Positions 42,454-56,952 are shown, numbered from the stretch's first letter. The stretch is DNA of 64,000 nucleotides from Apteryx mantelli (GCF_036417845.1 NC_089981.1:19550001-19614000), one strand, 5' to 3'. Program-made: numbers and translations. The notes: generated by a model from the sequence alone, not told the origin.

Positions 42454-45314
42454 CCTCCCCCCTCCCCGCGGTGCGCGCTGCGCCCCCGCCCGGCGCTGCG
42501 GTGGGCGGGGCCTGCGGAGCGCCGCCGCCTCGCGGCCCGGGCAACGGCCGGGCAACGGGCGACGGTCGCCGAAGGACCCCGGCGGCAGCCGCCAGCCTCG
42601 GGGCGGCTCCGGCCCTCGCCGGCGCAAGCGGGGCCCGCGGGGCAGCCGCAGACCCCCGGGCCGCCCTCCCTGCGCAGCCGCCTCTGGGGGCTCCCTTCAG
42701 GGCGGGCTCCCGGCGGTGGGTGGGCACAGGCCGAGGGTCGCTGCCTCAGGCCGCGGCCCTGTCGCCCCTCGGTACCGGCGCCCCAGCACGAAGCCCGACT
42801 TTAGCGATCGCGGTCCCAGTGGTGTTTTTGCTAAGCCGCGAGGCCGGACAGGCAGTCTCACACCATGGTGTTTCAGCATCTTCCCCCCCGCTACAGGATC
42901 GCTCCAGAAATGGAGGTCGAAGGCTCCCAAAACCAAAAGGCTGAAGATAGCTCTCACTCTGTACATAAATACACGCAGGCATAGTGAGGAACAAAATGCT
43001 TTGGAAGGAAAGAAGTCATGTTATGGTGGATTTCCCCCCCACCCATCCTGGCAGCCTATTCTGAAGGTGATAATTTGTACTGGAAATGATTATAAAAGTC
43101 CAGCTAGCTGTCAGTGGGAGCTGCTGGCTTTAGGCTTGTCACAGCAGTAAAACAGAAGGTGAGGCAATGGCCAGACCTGAGAAGTTCTCAGACTTCCTTC
43201 TTTCAGTGACTGTGCCCCACTTTGGATAGTATCTCAAAAATGTAAGAAACCATTAAATAAAGGGTAAAATCCTCAGTTAGTCTTATGAGCCAACCCAACA
43301 AGAACGAATGAATACAGTTGAAAGATACCATTACCCTTCAAGGTGGTTCAAAGTTATTAACGGGCACCTGCAGCAATCATTATTGAGTGTTTTTTAATTT
43401 TTTGGGAGGAGGAAGCATGCCAAACATCTGCCCTCAGATTTTGGATTTGCATGAGGGTGAGATATTGGACAGGAGCCTATAGCTAATTAAAACATAATGC
43501 CAAATAATAAAGAGGTAATTGAGAAACCAAAGGTCAAAAGGAACAAACGGAGCCTTCTGATAATAGGGTCATTATTTAAGCTCCTTTCAGCATTACCATG
43601 ATCATTCAGTTTGTGCGGTCACTTATTTTCAGTAAACACTGGGCTCTTTTACTTTCTGGTTTCTGAGATTTTTTCCAGAATTTCCTAGATTCAAGCATGC
43701 TCTTGATTATAAGCACAACCTTGAGGGCTAGAAATGTCCTACTTAAAGGGAAATTGGGATAACATTGGGCTCCTAAAACTTTGGCCTTTACTAAAGACAA
43801 CAGCCAATGTTGAAATTCAGCAGCAATATCGCAAGTACTGGCAACACTACTCACTGGACTGTCAATAATTAAATGCCATTTTTCTTCTAACCAGTTCTTT
43901 CTATAAAGATTTATTCAGTCTTTGAACAGCTCTTCCTGGCAATGCGATTTCCCTCGGGTGACTGCATAGGGGTGCATTTGCGTGTAAAGGGCTGTGCAGG
44001 ACCTGTGTGAGCACAAAGGCAGTTTTGGCAGCATTCTCAACATCCTAAGGAAACACGTAGCCTCTCTCTTCTGTTGTTTTACTGTTTTGCATTGCTTCTG
44101 CCAGTTAATCATCAAAAGTAATTAGATATAGAACCTAAGGTGGAGTCTACCTATTGCTTTGGCAGGCTGCCAGGTACTTCTCACTTGAAATCTTATGTTC
44201 CCCTCCCAGAGGCATACGTTTAAAAAAAAAAAAAAGAAAAAGAAAAAAAAAGAAAGTAGTAATATGCAGATCTGCATTAGAGTTTTCATACTGTAGTATT
44301 TTGAAAAGTTTGCAGTTACTTCCAGCACACTTTGCATTTGGCTGAAGAGGACTGCCAAAAGTCTGCTGTCGTCCTCCTGAAGCACAGACTCATCTTTAAC
44401 TGCTGACACTCAGGCAGGCCTCTGTACTGGCAGTTCACTGAAAAGTATGTTTCAATATTCCAGCAAGGCTAATACTGAAACTGTAAAGCACTAAACTATT
44501 TCTTTTAAATTGTTTGTGTTTGTGCTCGCTTCCCACCTAACTTTTTTGTCTGTGATTGACAAAGGCTGAATGAATGATTGAACTCTCAGAAGAAAGTTGC
44601 CCAGCAGCTTATAAATTGCAAGCTATCGCTGTTTTGTTTTTTTCAATCTCATCATGATCAAGCCGGCATAAATCCTCACTACGTTGTTTCATGAAAGGCT
44701 GTGCAACAGCACAATTTATAAGCAACTGAGCAAGCAGTCCATTAATAAAAGGAATGTTTCCTCTGTAACTTTGGACAGTCTGTGCCAGGTATGGCTAAAT
44801 GTCAGGAAGATAAGGAATGTCCTACATTCTGCTTTCTAGATCAATTGCATTGCACAAACAAACATGCTATCTTCAAAGAAACAAAGTAAACCTGGCCAGA
44901 ACAGGACACATTGGGCTGTACAGCCATGCATCATAATATCTTGGTGACCAACATGAAGAGTGTCTGGTCTTACAAGACTTTAAACTTAGCTTTGACATGG
45001 ACCTTTTCTGGTGATTGTTCTGATGACTGTTGACTTTCCCCAAACTACTGTCACATTGTACTTTAACTTTGACTTTGTTCCACACTGTTCTACTATGGCT
45101 TGGGGTTGAGCACTCTTTTATCTTGTGCCTTTCTACCTGAAGAATGCATTTATGAGCATTCCTGGGAAAAAAGCCTGCTAGAAGCATCATCATACTCAGG
45201 CTGGACTTCACATCAAATAATACTCACATTCTGCAGCTGCAGGATCATTCTCTGCATCTGACAGTGCTTTGCACCCTAGTCTGTATCTTACTACTTTCAG
45301 TAGCTAATAGTTAA

Positions 45315-45641
45315 TTACAAATCCTGAGCATCATTCATTAAACTATTCAGAATTAGTGGGGGACCCTGGCTTTTCTCCTTCAAATCCAACAGATTAAAGA
45401 TCTCAGTGTATACAGGAAAAAGAGCCTGGTAGTCCAAACTAGTTCTTTCAGTACGCTTTCCCACACAAACATTGCAGCTGCGCAGGGCCTGATCTATCCC
45501 CTCAGCAGTCTGCACCCGCAGCCTTACTTTGAATTCATGTCCAGTCTCAGCTGCTTCTAGGCACTGGCACTGCTGCTCGGTTGGGCTGAAGTAGAGGCAT
45601 GCTTCATGCTGCCCACAGGCAAAAGTCAATGTATTGTCTGC
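45315..45641 (-). other. Unrecognised open reading frame, possible exon or pseudogene fragment
   Basis: A 108-codon open frame starting straight after an in-frame TAG and ending at a TAA. It has no ATG at the beginning. The predicted peptide looks protein-like: mixed charge, spaced cysteines (CGQHEACLYF, CQCLEAAETG) and amphipathic stretches (HEFKVRLRVQTAEGIDQALR; YTEIFNLLDLKEK). I do not recognise the family. It could be a last exon, since the upstream TAG could serve as a weak splice acceptor, the remnant of a retrocopy, or chance. Confidence 0.3.
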
Positions 45642-46992
45642 CTACACGAGCTCCAAATTGTTGAAGACAATCTCTGTTTTCCCTTGGCCAAGATCCCATC
45701 AGAAACAATGGAGCCAGCTCCCTTGTTTACAGCTCAGCTATTACGTGTAAAGCACACACCTGGAACACCAGACATTTCAGGGACAGTAACGCTTAGCTTC
45801 CTCACATGACAACTGGAGAGGTCATTTTAAGTGTGCAAAATAATCTGAGCTTCTCTGATGAATATTTGCAAAGATATACATAAGATTATTAAGTCAAAGA
45901 ACTGGTTGACAGAGCTCAGGATACACCTAGATGGAGAAAAAAAAAACAACACCAAGGCTCTGTTTGCACACACCTCAGAGTGCTGGGTGTTGCGGTGGCA
46001 GAAAGAGCGAGCCCCAGACAGGGGCCGAGGGTAACCAGCTGTTAGTTTGGGAGCTCAGGATCGTTTCTGAAGAGGACATGACACATGCGTACAGCAAGTT
46101 TGCGCAGACAGAGCCGTGCATAGCACCGTGCAGCAAGAGCACCTGGAGGTAGCACAGACTTTGCACTAGAGCTAGGATAAGCTGTTAAAAAGGGAAAGTT
46201 TCCATGACTGCTAAATCCACTTTAATATAATTCATCCTGACTCTACCTGGGCCCTTCTTGTACATGATCTATCCAAATTATGGCAGTGATCTGACTGCTG
46301 GCTGAAAACATGACTTTTAAACAGATACTGGACAATATTTGCAGAAAGCAAATTCTGAACTCATAAAAATGGAAGCCAGATTTGTGCTGATATTGTCAGG
46401 GAGTGAAAACACAGCACGTGACTTCTGCGTCAAGCTAGACCTTCAGCGTGTGGACTCCCTTGGTGTGAGCAGGGCTCACTGCAGCTGGACAAGTTAGAGG
46501 GTTCAGAGATGCACAATGCCTCATTTATCATCTGCAGAAATGGTTCAGGAAGTACCTGACAGGGACACATGTAGGAAGTCTCTCAGTTGATAAGATTATT
46601 TGTGAAAGGGAAGAAATGGAGCAAAGTAACAGCCTGATTTGTCTACAGTTCAGAACTGAGTGCTCTCAGCTCATTTTCTGCAGAGCAACTATCCCTGGGA
46701 AGTGGCAAGGGCAGGAAAATCTTCTGAAAGTCCAAGCATGATCTTAGTCCTGCTCCACTTGAGTTACTGCATCACCATTGCTTTAGGGAACATTACATAC
46801 TAGCAGCTGTCTCAAACCCTGCTTTTAACTGGAACTTCCTCTCTTGCTTTAAAATGCTTTTTTCTTCCACGTTAGTTTAGACCGTTGTGGCTAGAACAAC
46901 CATAGCTCTGAAAGCTGAACAGAAAGAAACACAAACTTTGGTCCAAATCCAGTCAGCAAGAGATAGCTAAATATGCCTCAAACATTGCATGG

Positions 46993-47091
46993 ACAAAAAT
47001 ACAGTAATTTTTTTTTTTTTTTGGAAGCTCAAAGTCCCATATTACATGCACAAAAATACAGTAACTCTTTTTCAAAGCTCAAAGTCCCATA
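46993..47091. repeat. Tandem duplication, 57-bp period
   Basis: ACAAAAATACAGTAA followed by a T-rich segment and AAGCTCAAAGTCCCATA occurs twice, the starts at 46,993 and 47,050. The copies differ mainly in the poly(T) portion (T16 in the first), so the duplication is fairly recent. Confidence 0.85.
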
Positions 47092-50000
47092 AACAAGATA
47101 AAAATGTGCAGCCAGTCAAAGATTTGTTATGGAGAATTTCCATCCCACCCACAAGCTTCAGTGTACTCCAACTCACAGACATTATGTAAACACAAAAGCA
47201 ACCCCAAACTTGGCTCCAAGGCAGATCATGTGGCTGGAAATTTGACACTGATCTCAACTGTGAGTTTTGAAAGCTGTTTGCTAAAAACATCTGGGCTCCG
47301 CTTGTTCTGTAAGATAGCCTAGAAATGGAATCCTGACTGGCTCCAAACTCCTCCTCTAGCTCCTCTGGTAAAACATTGTGCAATTTTTTCAGTCATTTCT
47401 TTTAGGTGCCCAATTTCTGCATCAGGGAAACTCAGGTTTCAGTAGGTTTCACTGAGTACTTACACACAGCGCAGACTGCAAAAGGCTGGATTACGGGGAA
47501 CTGCTAGTTCCCGGAAAAATCCTAAATCAGAAACACAAAGGGTGTTTGAAGTCACTCAACAGAACTTGCTTCAAAGACAATAAAACAGTAAGCTGTTTTG
47601 TTATAGAAAAAAGTTCCAAAGACAACAAAAATGCAACAGTCTGTACTACAGGATTTTGTAAGCAAAACCCATTTTGGACAGACAAACATTTTCTAAGTTG
47701 TGTCTTCACAGTTTTCTCTCTCTCCAGAACATTTTAGCACACAGGCAGTTCAAACTAAATGCCCCAGGAGACTGCAGTTCTATAATTCGCTCAGAATACT
47801 CTTTTAATCTAATTTTTCTCCTTTGGAATGCCTCAAAAAAAAGTGCTTAGAGGCAAGAGAGTGAATAAGACCAATGTTAGTAATACAACAATGCTGTTTG
47901 CTACACATGGCCAGAAGCAAAATTTGGTGAATTTACTAGCATGTATCAGCCCCATTTAACCTAATTTTAAGACTGACTCCGCGATTCATGATTCAGAAGC
48001 TCTGCATTTGATTCTGATGACAGCCCGTGCACTAGGTGGGCATACTCTAGCTTTCATGAGACGTTGCAGATTTGCCAAGCTGCAAAAGCCACAGTTAGTC
48101 TAAGGCTGACATTCCTCCACAGCTCAACACATGTCACAGTCCGCAGCATTCGCTATATTATCATCCTCTTGTAGCAGCGTGCTCCATTTTTTCCTTCTCT
48201 CAGTATTACAAAGTCTTTAAAAACAAAGCAGGGGGTTCATTCCCCCTCCCTGTTATGTCCTACTTAATAACTTTTTCTTCAAATACTGAAAAGCTGGGGG
48301 AAAAAAAAACCTGTAAATAAAACTACACAGCTAAAGCCAGCAACCACAGGGAAATTCCTCAATGCACCAAAAATCATCTCCTTCCTGGTATGAGTTCCCC
48401 TGCAAGACACTGGTAAGTACTGAAGTCCTCATGAATGATCAGGCAGCTTTCATTTTGAGTAGGATGCACACATTAAACATCCTTTTTTAAAGACAAAGTT
48501 TTGTTTGGGAATTTGTCAAAGAGACAAACTTTAATCGTCCCTCAGGATATCAGCTGAGGCTGTCAGTTCATTTTGTGAAGATGCGTGACGGTGAGTCTTG
48601 GGCACACAAGCTGGAATTGGCATGCCAACAGCACGTCACCCAGGCCCCCGGTGCAACACAGGGAGCTCACGCGCTCCCAGTGTGCCGTAGATGTCCACCA
48701 GACGTAAGTGGTGGCACCGCACTTGGGCAGCAAGGGACAGAGGCTTATGGGGGAAGCAAGGTTGGAGCTCAGCAGATCAGGCCACCCCGCTGGCACAGAT
48801 GTGAGCTGCAGCCATGCAGCTCTGTATCCCATGATCATGCCCCCAAACTGGGCTATCCTCCTGCCTAAGCACTCGCCTGTTTGTAATTAGTGTTTATCCC
48901 CGAAATGTCATTTTGACGGTTTGCATAGCATCAAGTTTGAATAGACGTTAATATGGCATTAAGCCTTCTAGAGTAGGTGTTGTTTGTTTTTATATGCAGC
49001 CACCCAAAAAGTGGCAGGCGGGTGAATGCTTTCAAGCATGATCAAAAGAAACAAGCTTTTACACGGAACTAGCAGTTAAGCACCAGCTTAAAGAACATGC
49101 ACTGGCCCAATAAAACATGATAAAACATCGGCTCCACCACAAAAACAAGCACCAGCCCATGTCATGATCTCTCTCCGGCAGGATTTGCTGACAGAGGGCC
49201 CTTCGAGACTGCTGCTCTTGTTCAGGTCTCTCCAGGAACTCATTTCATGGCTTTTTTAGAGGAAGTGAGGAGATTAGGTCTTTTTAGTGGGGCTTAGAAT
49301 GGCTGGAGGGATTTTCTTTACTGAGGTGAGGCAGAGGTTGGCAAGAGCAAGTGGGAAGCAGAGGGAGTTTTCTCAATCTGTGGGCAAAGCTGGTTCCTGC
49401 TATGCTGTAAAGGGACATTGAAAACACCCATGCCTTCGTCTGCTGTTTATACAGTGGAGACACAGCCACAGCTCCGCACACATACCCACTAGTATACCTT
49501 TTGCGCTACATATCAATTCCTCCTAAGCTGTGTCCAGCCCTTCAACGCCAGGATAAAAATATTTAAAACAAACGAAGGGGCTCTGGGTGGATCTGCTCCT
49601 GCCTGGGACAACAAGGAGTGGCCGGCCAGTGATGAAACGCAGCGCATCTGCCTTCACAAAGTCAGCTCTGTATGACCACGGGCATGGAGGCAGCTCCTTC
49701 CCCAAGCCAGACGCAAATCTGGGGGAAGGGACCAGCTCCCTGTGCCATAATCACTTCTGCCCCACTTTCTGAACAAGCTGGGCAACAAGGGAGCCAAGGC
49801 CTCAGAAACTGGTTTGCTCTTTTTAAACTTAGTCTAGCAGTCCAGATTAGTCATTTGTGGAAAAAAATCAATAAAATTGGACCAAGAGAGCAAAGATGCA
49901 AATTAGAGTTTCTGAGCAAAGCTTGCAACTGCACTGGGATTTTCAGTCGGCCTGGGAAGCGAATTAATCCACGTCTTGAAGACAAGCACCTGATTCACTG

Positions 50001-53000
50001 AAAGATATAACTCCAGGCTGTCAAAAACCAATAGCCAAGTTCTCCACTTCTTCCCTGTCCTTACAGGCACAAGTTGTTTTAATATTTAAACTAGCTCCAG
50101 TTTTCTAGTTGCGGGAGAAACCACATCTCACTCACTAGTGAAATTACTGAAAAGCGCTTGGCAGCTGCTGCTCCAGCAGGGCCTCATCCCTGCCCCAGGC
50201 ATTAGCCAGGAATCTCCTTCACCCTGGCTGCTGCCACCTCCATCTCACAGGGGGACATGTGCCACCTCCATTAAGCCAGCACCGCAGCTCCCCAGCTCAC
50301 AGGGACACCCCGAGAGTACACCGATTCTTCAGCCACTTTAGTGAGGCATTCAGTATCCCTCCAATCTCTCCTCATGGCTTGTCAGCCCATGGGGATGACA
50401 AAAGATGCAGTGAAAGGCCTGTTTCAAGCACCAAAGGACAGCTGACCAGTGCAACGTGCAATCTAAAAGGCTGGTTTTCTTCCAGCTTTAATAGAAGGAA
50501 AACCGTAGGCAGTTCCCACAGCAAAGTGGCTACAGTCATCCTGCAAAATCTGAGGGGAAAAGGGCCTGAAGCACTCAGTCTTTAGAGGCTAATGTTACTG
50601 TAAGCAGAAAACCACAGAATTCGCCCTCTTCCATCCAGAGACTTTGCAAGTCATTTGGCCCTTCTTTTGCCTGTTGTTATTTACCCAAGAGCAGGTTCCC
50701 AGGCACAGGCATGTCACTGAGGCTGGCTGAACTCAGTCCATGCTTGTACATCACATTTAGTGACGAAAGAATAAGTACTGGGTCATCCTCCAATGCCCAC
50801 TGGGGACAACAGCCAGATGCCAGCAGACTCTAGTTCAGTCAAGACCTGACCTGGCTTTAGCTATGTAGGATCAGATGCAAGGGCCATGCAAACCAACAGA
50901 AGTCTCTTTTCATTAACTTTGGCAGATGTTGCACTAGGCCCACAGATAGTGACATTTCAGCAATCAATAAAATAGTTCCAGAACCAGCCACCTGGTCCAT
51001 GCAGCCAGCTAGATAACATGGAAGAGCAGTTACAGGGGTATGTGCCTCTGTAAAAAGGAGCATGCAAACTCCTTAGCAATCATGTCCAGCCATTTCAGAC
51101 CTTAGCACTAGCTGCGCTGACAGACACTCTGCAGGAAAAAGTAGGAAGAATCATTAAACCCAGGCAGACCACTAGCCTCTTAAATCTTGACCATCAGTTA
51201 ATGTTGCTCCATGTTTATGGTCAGCATGCTGGAAAGATTTTCCAGCTGATTCATCAGCCTCCTGTGGTAGCAACTGATGGCAGTCTGGCAAGGCGCTCAG
51301 ACTCTTCTACAATAGCCGTCAGCCTCATTTGGGGTTTAAGAAGGCTATTGATATGCTCTGCCTGCCCTAAGGAATCAGTCCCTCCCTTTGGTTGCTCTAT
51401 GTCATGGGGAGGCCTGCTCAGTCATGCGTGGCTGCACTGCCCAAAACCTGTCTAAATGGGCAACGATGACTGAGACTGAAACCAGTTAAATCAGGAACTT
51501 TCCAGTCAGACAAGAAAAAAGATTTCCACTCCTCACTTTTTTAATACAGGCTGGACTCCTCGCCTTTGTTTGATGTTCTTAGCTGTTTCTGAAAGCCATT
51601 ATGGAGCGATAGGACCTTCAGGACAGCAGTAGGCTCGGAGTAAAGTCACACCACGTGGCTGAAGGCTTTCACAGCTTGGAGTTGTCAAAATGGGGAGGTC
51701 ACGCTCCTTCCTCCCCACCTTATTTGCCTCTTCTCCCTGTCCCCAGCCACCCTGCTTACCACACGCTAGCTTCGGTGTTCATCAGGGCCTCTGCAAGCCA
51801 GTTCAGCTCATGAATGTAAACTGGAACAGGAAGAGTCAAGCATTTTCGGCCAGTTTCCGGAGCTGGCTTGGCTGACGATCAGCTCTAATGAGCTCCAGAG
51901 ACAGGGGCAGGGTGGGAGGCAGGGTCCAGAGCAGGACAGGACTGCAGGCTGTCAGATCAGCTCAGCCATAAACAGGCAGCTTTGTCCTCAAGATCTGTTA
52001 ACTGTGGAGTAAATACAATGGTGTCAACAGCACACTGCTACGCTGCCCTGACTTAGTGCTCTTAGCTGAAGGAGAGCGTACTGCCAACGTATAAACAGAA
52101 AAGTATTTACAGCTCCATCCACAAGGCCTGCAGGAGCAAGCGTCCAATGCTGTGGCTATTGCTCATATGCTGGAGCCGAGCCACGGCAGTGTGATGCGAA
52201 GCCCTCCTCACCTGCTTCAGGGCAAAGGCACTTGCTTTCCTTGAGCCCTTTCCTTTAGGCTGATTCAGGTTATGCCTTCATGCCCTGGGGTGAAGGAACG
52301 CTGGCCAAGCTCAGCAGCAGTGTGAAGCGAGAACGGGGGAGACAGAAGGGAACGGCTTCAAGTGCCACTGCCGGATCCTTGAGAGCTAGCCTACCCCCTC
52401 CCCGAAACCGGAGTGCACTTCTTCACATCTGGTGTGGCCAAGACACTTTGTTCCCGTAACTGCACTGGCATTCAAGCTGGGGTATATATCCAGTGCCTAA
52501 TTTGCTCCATGAAACTTCCTGTTTAGACAAGCCCTCTGACTTGCTGCTGGCTGTCATGCTGCCCCAGAACACCTCTGCAAACGGACTGAACAGTTTCCAG
52601 TGTGTGTGGCCCAAGAAAAGGAAAAAAACAACAAAACAGGAGGCAGCCACAGCCTTGTTTGTAAGGGTCATTGAAGGCAGGTCTGTGATGCGCGCTCAAG
52701 GCAGCAAGGCACAGAGCATGCTGCCGTACCGTGATTAGGACTGTCAGCGCATGGGGTAGCTGTAAATGAGCCCTGCGGCTGCGTTACCAAGCCTGCGCAG
52801 AGCAGGGACGACATGGGTGGAAGGCTCAGGAACCAAGAGGAGAAAAAAAATGAGAACCTTTACTTCAAAGCCTGAGGAGTTAGCACCACAGAAAGCTGCT
52901 CCCCAGCCCACATGTTGAAAGCTCTGCCACACCACGGAGACAGCTCACAGCCAGCCACTCCTCAGACACGCACCCGTGCTGAACAGCGATGGCTGAACAC

Positions 53001-55110
53001 TGCAGCAGGGAACAAAACAGGGTGGGAGATCTTCCCATACAGGACACCTCTTGCCTGCCCTGCAGGGATCTGGTCACAGAGGTACCCACTGCAGACTTGC
53101 ATGCTGCGCACATCTCTCCGCCAAGAACGGAGCTGGCCTCCCCATCTCTCTCATGAACAGCCCTTCACAACGGTATTTCCAATGTGTAACAACAGAATAA
53201 GTATCCTTCCCTGGGCCTGAGTGGCTTTCCTGGGAACCCCACCCTTGCCCACTGAACACCTAGGATTTGGCCAAGACACCAGGAGACTAAGCAGTGAAAA
53301 TGTTTCAAGCAGCCCCAAAATGGAAGCTGCTGTATTAAGTTCTCTTACGAAGCATTTCTCCAGTCAGGAGGTGCACGTTGAGCAACACACTGACATCAGC
53401 TGAAATAACAGGATGGTGAGGAGTGACTCAGACACTAAACCATGCGGGCATTACTTCGGACACCACGTAAGACATAAGTTCTCCCACTGAGAAGAAAAAT
53501 AAGCCCAAATTGCAGCATTGTTACTTAATCCAGGAAACTCCATCAGTAAAGTCAGCTGTAGAAACTGGCTCAGCATGACCATACAAAAAAGCTTCCAGAC
53601 CTTTTACTGGAATTCACAAGCAATTGCGTACCTGGCCATAAAGAGGTTTAACTTGCAGTGAAGATTCTGCCTGACATAGGAAATTCCTACTTCCTTCCCC
53701 AGCACTAAGACTCCCATCTCGCTAAAGCAGAGCCTTACCCAAGAAGACTGCTCTGCCTCGTCCAGTTCCTTGTCTAGCAAGGAGTGTACGACCCAACCCG
53801 CGCTCACTCCTTTTCCCCAAGTGCCACGCTTTCTGGAGCAAAGCTCAAACAGATTTGTCATCAAAACCTTGTGCCTGTTTAACTTCCACTCTCTTATCAC
53901 ACACTTCTTAGATCAGGCAGCTCATATCAGAGAAGGAAAAGGCTGTTTCACTGCCCTGTTACAAAACAATTTGGGATTCAAGAGACCTCATGAGCCAAAA
54001 ACACCTGTCTGCATTTTACCAACATTTTCTCTACCACTTTTCTAGCTACTTTATTTGCTCAGCAGCTTTTTAAGAGAAGCCTGTGTTAGACTGCAGATCT
54101 TCTCTGCGCTCTTCATCTTTTCACATGCCTCGATGTCACTCCCTCCCTGTAAAGTTGAACTTCTCAAGATGAACAGGGCAGACCAGAGCTGTCAGCCTGG
54201 TAAGAGGAAGAAGAGCATCTATTTCCAGTGTTTGCCACTGAAAATCCTCCTCCTTTGCACCCTCAGCTTACTCCTGCCTGCAAGGCTCTGTGTCATCACA
54301 AACTTCTGCAGGTGGGAAGGGTTCGGTATCTTCTTGCTGTACTCTAGACGCCAGAAAGGCAGCTTGATCCATAAGTGGCTCAGTAAGGGAGAAAAGAGTA
54401 CTTCCTAAGGAACTACTTTACTTTAATCTGGCCCTTAGTCACATCACGGCAACACAGCCACACAGACACCTACAATAACAAAACTGATAAGCCAGGAATG
54501 AAGCTGGAAATTCAGGGGGTTGAGAAGGGAGAAGGAAGGGGACACCTCTCTCCCATTTGACGTCACATACTAGGGATACAGTGCTTTGGGGGCATCTCAG
54601 TCCAGTTGTGCATAGTCTGTTCCTCACTCTGCCCTAACACCAGATTTCCTGCAGGGTCTCGAGGGACGAGACGAAGCCCACACCCCGCTACAGCCCCTAC
54701 AGAAAGAAACCAAAGAGACAGGAAGGAGAGAGAAGGGCGGAACGGAGCCTGTTTCAGACTGATGTATCCGTATTCCCCCCAAAGAACATGCAAACATTTC
54801 TGCAGCATGAGTCTAGGGAGCTGGGCTGCCATCTGCCTAGAAGAGAAAGCAAGCAGAGCCCTGTCCTCCCTCGTCTCCCCCACAGACTTGTACAACCCTT
54901 GGGCCCTCCCATGCTAGCTTATTTTTAAACAGTAGGTCTGGTATATCTACCTGAGCTGTGAGCACCTCTCCAGTTGTGGGAAAGGCAGCCAGAGTGGCCT
55001 GTTTGAAGCCAAACGTACTGACTAGAAACCTTGAGCTCTCAGGGGATGTGAAGTTTGAGTCAGGAGCCCTTCAGGAGCTCCCAGCTTCTTCTAGATGCTT
55101 TCCTTGAGGG

Positions 55111-55140
55111 TTTCTTTCTTTCTTTCCTTTCTTTTTTTCT
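55111..55140. repeat. Polypyrimidine (TTTC)n tract
   Basis: An imperfect TTTC/CTTT run of about 30 nt in intergenic DNA. Confidence 0.8.
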
Positions 55141-56898
55141 GAGCTTCCATTAACACTTCTGGGCAGAGAACCTACCTGTTTCCACAGCCACATCCAGCCG
55201 GGGAAACAGCAGTGCATGGGAGACACTGAGGAAGGAGAAGAAAAAGTGACACCATCATCACTTTAGACTAACTGGAAACCTTCTCTCCTTGTACAAAGTC
55301 CTGCAGAAGGGCATTCTTCTGCAAACAACAGGTAGGAGACAGTCCAACCCCTCCCCCTACATCCCCTGCCACCACAGGACTTCTTGCAATTAGACAGACC
55401 CCTTTTTGTTTCAGTCACTTTCTGTTTTCCTCTCAGCTGGGAACATCAGGACTGAGCAACAGCTGCTACGAAAGCAACCAAACCCTAAGGCCTGAGAAGC
55501 GGGAAGCAGATAGAGTCCCTTCCTGACCAGCACATGACATTTATTCATTGTCCTTCTTCAGAAGGAGAAAGCATTTCATTTTCAGGCAACATTCTTTGTT
55601 CTGACATCTGCAGTAACCAAACTGAGCACGATAACATTCATTTGCTAAGAGCAAATTGTAAAAAGCATCTTTCTTCCCCAGTGGAAACAAGTGGATTGTC
55701 CTCACTCTGTACTGCTGGGCAGGAAATATGTGAAAGGTTGCAGTACTTAGCTTTAATTTCAGAGTTCAATCATTATACCACCAATCCTGTCCTTCACAGC
55801 TCTTCCTAGACCTTTGTAACATTCCCATTTTGCTTATAGCACCAGGACTACAGTCAACAGCTACAACACAGAGAAAGTGGCCACAGCTCCCAGCACCTCC
55901 TCCTCTTTCGACCCCTTTCCCCAAAACACAGAGATCTAACAGAACTGGGGGGTGAGGAGGGGCAATAAAAAGCTGCCAACTGCCGGCAGTGCCCTCCAGT
56001 ACTTATTACCATTACCGTTTTCATTGCTAACACGCCTGCCTAATCCCGTCATCTTAAGGCGAGAAACCTAATTTCCCTGTAAGTTCTTTCCACTTTGCTG
56101 GTCTTCACGTACATTAGCTCTGCTTCCCCAGGCTGCACAACCGTGTCATAACTCATCTGGGTCTTCCTTCCCTCAGTAGGACGGATCTGAGTGACACTTC
56201 CACCTCACCGCACTGCCCAAGGCTGCCTGCAACATCAGGGCATCTCCCTCCTCCGAAGCCTATGCCAGCCTGTGGCCCAGGGCTCACGCAGCCCCGCATG
56301 AGCCCCGCTTGCCATTAAGGCAAAAAAAGGCATTCTGCCTGCCGCACAAAGCAAGTCACAAAGCGACCACTCAGCCGTCACAACCACAAGGCCACCTGCG
56401 TGCTCAGACAAGCTTTAAACCCCTGGGGTCCCTCTCAGAGCACCACAGGGGAGGAAGAAAACCATGGTAAGCGACAGAGCCCGGCCGGGCACGGCACTGA
56501 ACGGCCCTTGCCCTCCTTCCCGCCCTGAGGCAGGACACTGCCAGGCCCCGGCACCGCCTCACAGCGGCACCGCGCCGAGAGGCCCGGCCAGCCCCGGCCG
56601 TTGAAGGCGGGGAGGCCCAGCCGGGAGCCGCCGCAGCACCCGCGCCGAGCCGCGCCGGGCTGGTGGCGGCAGCAGCAAGCCCCGCGGCCCAGCGCCCGCG
56701 GCCGGGCCTGGCCGTCCAGGCAATGGCGGGGCAGCTCGGGGGGCCCGGCCGGAGCCTTGCAGGCGCCGCGAGCCCCGCTGAGACCGCGGGGGGCTGCGAG
56801 GCACCGGCCCTGCCCCGCACGGCCACCGGGGGGCGCCGGGGCCCGCCCTGCCCCGCGCGGGCCGCGCGGGGGCGCTGTCGCCCCAGGAGCACCCGGCT

Positions 56899-56909
56899 GA
56901 GCCAATCAG
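56899..56909 (+). promoter_or_regulatory. NF-Y (CCAAT) site
   Basis: AGCCAATCAGG is a full match to the NF-Y consensus, 44 bp before the first ZNF143-type motif. This spacing suggests a plus-strand start near 56,980-57,000. Confidence 0.6.
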
Positions 56910-56952
56910 GAGACGCTGGGAAGCTGCACGGAGTATGCGCGGCGGCCGCGAG

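Larger units (their letters stand above)
42861..56400. other. Long intergenic region; no recognised gene
   Basis: About 13.5 kb upstream of FTH1. Apart from the open frame at 45.3-45.6 kb, the tandem duplication at 47.0 kb, A-rich tracts (about 44,221-44,256) and a pyrimidine tract (55,111-55,140), I recognise nothing. Small exons of an unfamiliar gene or a noncoding RNA could be missed by eye. Confidence 0.45.

Noticed and set aside
47072-47383. 103-codon minus-strand frame rich in Glu and Ser at its start
   Set aside because: Overlaps the tandem duplication, lacks homology and has no splice context; considered chance.
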